A DNA stretch of 64,000 nt, taken from Petunia secreta (Eukaryota > Streptophyta > Magnoliopsida > Solanales > Solanaceae). The translations under genes were made by a program, and so were the position numbers. This document shows positions 61,392 through 64,000 of the stretch, piece by piece (position 1 is the first letter of the stretch; each line of letters begins with the position of its first letter). A model generated the notes under the pieces. The model saw nothing but the letters and a program-made list of their open reading frames with translations, had not been told where the DNA came from and did no database searches. The stretch lies in assembly GCA_029990175.1 (NCBI GenBank), contig JARKIP010000017.1, positions 26,399,001 through 26,463,000 on the forward strand. The letters run 5' to 3'.

Positions 61392-62345
61392 TGAATATGA
61401 TTATTTAAATTTCTTGGAAAGCTCATGGTTGTTTATCTGTAACAACTTTGGCTGTTTGTCCATGTTCAATTTGGAGCATAGCTCATGGTTATAAATGAGT
61501 TTCAGTTCATTAAAAGTAGAATAATACTATTTGAAGCATCATTTGGTCTGTCTAGTAGTAATGTGCGATTCTATTTATTCTGAATCTAGTAGCAATGTGC
61601 TAGTCAAAATAAAGGGCCCAAAACCCCCAAATTTAACAACGTGTCCAAAACTCCAACTTTTACGAACTTTTAAGCCGAAAAAATAGATCTACAACTTCAA
61701 AACTAATAAAAGAAAGAAATGAGTTAGTGTTGTTAGCCGGATTCGATATAGGACTTAGCAGTTAGTTGAGTTGATGAGTGAAGTCATATATGTAGGTGGA
61801 CAGTGGTATTTAGGAGTGGGGCGTCGTTTTTAGGTGCAAATTGTCTATTTTTTTCCAAGAAAATTGAGACTAGCGAATGTCAGGGGTGGACTGACATGTG
61901 ACCAAGCAGTGTCCGGGAAATTTTGCTATAATTATGTGTATATAATAATATGCAAAAGAAAATTTGCCTATAAAAATAAAGAATGATACCACTGGTGGCA
62001 ACAGATGCACCAGTAGGCCGGAACGAATATAGAGTATTAAGTGCGGGTTCGATGGAATCCAGTAGATTTGGCGCAAACAATGTATTTGTGTTAAAAAATT
62101 ACTAAATATGTACAAAAATTAAGTCAAGAATCCAGTAACTAACACTTGAAATTGTTATTCAAAAATTCAGAACCCATAAGGTTCAAATTCTGAATCCGCC
62201 TCTGCCAATAGGTTAGCTGGTTATGCGCCTCTGCTTAGCTCCAAATCCAATGTTCAGGGTTCAAAAAACTTCAATTCCACTTAAGAGAAATCTGCATACG
62301 TCACTGACCATTGACGAATGTATGATGTTTTGGCACAATTAATAG
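61392..62345. other. Intergenic, no gene recognised
   Basis: No usable frame. 62100-62215 contains TTCAAATTCTGAATCCGCCTCTG, a phrase common in dispersed plant repeats, possibly a SINE or MITE relic; not resolved. Confidence 0.35.
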
Positions 62346-62750
62346 GTGGAAGCACCATTTAAGTCGTAGATACGTACTGTGTATAAAAAAAATTTACACT
62401 ATCTGTAATTATAAGTTAACTCTTTTTTAAGTTAATAAGTAAGGATGGCATAACAATGAATCAGCAAATGGCGTGCAAATAGAAATGAAGTAAAGGAAAC
62501 TCAAACATGGATGTGAAATATGAAAGACTAAAAATGCAGTTTTGCACCATTTAAGTTGTAGTCTCGTAGATACGTATCGTATATAAATTTTTTATACACT
62601 ATCTGTGATTATAAGTTAACTCTTTTTTAAGTTATGTAATAAATTAGGATGGCGTGACAATAAATCAGCAAATGGCGTGTAAATAGAAATGAAGCAAAGG
62701 AAACTCAAACATGCATGTGAAATATGAAAGACTGAAAAGGCAGTTTTGCA
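62346..62750. repeat. Two-copy tandem duplication of about 195 bp
   Basis: 62349-62543 and 62544-62750 share GCACCATTTAAGT, GTAGATACGTA, TATAAGTTAACTCTTTTTTA, CAGCAAATGGCGTG and GGAAACTCAAACATG in order, with a few substitutions. Confidence 0.85.
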
Positions 62751-63533
62751 CCATACTATTTAACCCATTACCAGTTTTGAACACATTGAAAGAAGTACGT
62801 AAGAGATGTTCTGAATTGAGCTTCGTACAAAATCCACAAACAATGTAAAGGCAAACTCTTTATATCCTTAATAAAGAAAATTAGTTATATTTCAAATTTG
62901 ATGATAATCTTAGTTCTAAATATTTCCTTTACAAGCAGTTTATTTTTAAGTTTGAAGAACTTTTTCGAACTTAGAAGTCAAAGGCATTAATGGAATATAG
63001 GAAATATACATATAAACAACACTCAGATTATTTGCTCCTTACGAATTTCATCATGTCAGCATCAGCACATGTTTGAGCAGCTTGTTAATCCATCATATAA
63101 TAATATTTTCCTTACCATTAGGCTGAAGAAGTGCAATAATTGTTAAGTTCCTTTACATTTTGTCTGCTCAAAATATAGTCTTTACCCCATTATATGTCAT
63201 AATCTAACTTTATACACTTACCGTCGCGGTATATTTAAATTTTTACACTATCAAGTCACCTAAAATATAATTACAAGTAATCATCCGAAATAAATGAGAT
63301 TAGTAACCTAAATACAAAGAATATATTACATGCTATAACTTCTCCATACCCCACTTGTAGGATCATACTGGTATGTTGTTGTGGATTACATGCTACAACA
63401 TGTTAAAAATCAACTTAAAGTAAAAGTTTGGTAAACTATTAGTATATATAAATAAAATCTAAATTTAACATCCATACACGGATTTTTAAGCTATCATATC
63501 TCCTAAAAAGTAATTAATGGTAATCATTAATAT
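62751..63533. other. Intergenic; relatives of the ubiquilin intron repeat
   Basis: 63225-63480 contains two diverged units of the repeat seen at 42095-42560 (TTTTTACACTATCAAGTCACC at 63240; TTTTTAAGCTATCATATCTCC at 63482). No gene seen. Confidence 0.5.
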
Positions 63534-63680
63534 CACTATGGGAAAAGCACGAACCGACGAACGTTTCCATCGTGCTCGGTATTGTACTCGTCGCAACTGT
63601 TTCTGACTACCTCTTTGTCGGAAAAATCTCTTACGTTCCGATGGCGACATCCATTGGAAATTCGCTTTTTTCTAATAGCA
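63534..63680. mobile_element. Probable short CACTA-type MITE
   Basis: About 147 GC-richer bases starting CACTATGGGAAAAGC and ending GCTTTTTTCTAATAG, an imperfect inverted repeat with CACTA-like ends and internal TTCCGATGG/CCATCG blocks. Flanking DNA on both sides belongs to the same intron-type repeat, so an insertion is supported. No certain 3-bp duplication. Confidence 0.5.
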
Positions 63681-64000
63681 CAAAGAGTGAAATTAGTAAC
63701 CTAGCTAATAATTAAGACAGATCAATTACATGTTACAACAAATTAAGATACAGTAGTAGTGTGTTTAACCGTAGTTTCGTTTTATCAGGTTAATTTACAA
63801 TTAAATTTGTAGAGCGAGGTCACGGTCAATAATCGAGATTAAATTGCTCTTAAAGAAGTGAATATAAATGCTAGTAATAAATGCGGAAAAGTAAAGAGAC
63901 AATTAATGCGATATAATGAATAAATAATCAGATAAAAAAAAAGGAACCGTGCTCAGGCCGTTCAGACTTGATTAAATTCCTTTCCTCGTACTCTTTTAGA
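63681..64000. other. Intergenic to window end
   Basis: 63680-63760 continues the repeat interrupted by the MITE (ATTAGTAACCTAG, ACATGTTACAACAA). Nothing else recognised. Confidence 0.4.

Overview
The window is nuclear DNA of a flowering plant, most likely a eudicot and plausibly from the nightshade family. That family guess rests on the general look of the retroelements and MITEs and is inference. The evidence for a plant nucleus is AT-rich DNA, GT-AG introns, plant-type genes (ubiquilin/DSK2, an EAR-type C2H2 zinc finger, a mitotic cyclin B remnant) and a dense load of Ty3/gypsy, Ty1/copia, TRIM-like, CACTA, Mutator, Stowaway and hAT-like elements. No bacterial gene, CRISPR array, tRNA or rRNA gene was seen.

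Layout. 1-6170: decayed Ty3/gypsy element whose integrase is split by a 1.6 kb CACTA element (2685-4300), with a Stowaway-like MITE in its 3' end. 7.2-11.2 kb: two palindromic repeats carrying fragments of an unidentified charged protein, separated by a truncated TRIM-like element. 11.16-25.21 kb: a three-level nest, in which a TRIM-like element (TSD actca/gctca) is split by a 13 kb Sirevirus-like copia element (TSD AGGAT), whose 3' LTR is itself split by a 2.5 kb solo-LTR-like insertion. 25.2-28.1 kb: more copies of the locus seen at 8-11 kb, then AT-rich DNA. 28.2-33 kb: a CACTA element with TNP2-type transposase remnants (28748-32764) inside an AAACCGAACC-rich hAT-like repeat.

34.2-43.0 kb is the gene-bearing part. 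A single-finger C2H2 protein with two EAR motifs (34209-35054, minus) is followed by a complete eight-exon ubiquilin gene (36400-42927, minus; 555 codons) with UBL, STI1-type and UBA domains. Its exons were joined by checking splice sites and phase, including two very short exons of 59 and 29 nt.

43.2-49.2 kb: a Ty1/copia element on the minus strand. 49652-54913: a well-preserved Mutator-like element with 217-bp terminal inverted repeats and a perfect 9-bp target duplication. It carries a nearly intact MuDR-type transposase gene and, in convergent orientation, a two-exon gene for a GRF-type zinc finger/coiled-coil/membrane-anchor protein. The element is young-looking and the accessory gene is the most interesting candidate here. 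55-58 kb: microsatellites, a 44-bp minisatellite and a near-perfect 36-bp hairpin. 58.8-61.4 kb: a cyclin B pseudogene that keeps its introns. 61.4-64 kb: intergenic DNA with a tandem duplication and a probable CACTA-type MITE.
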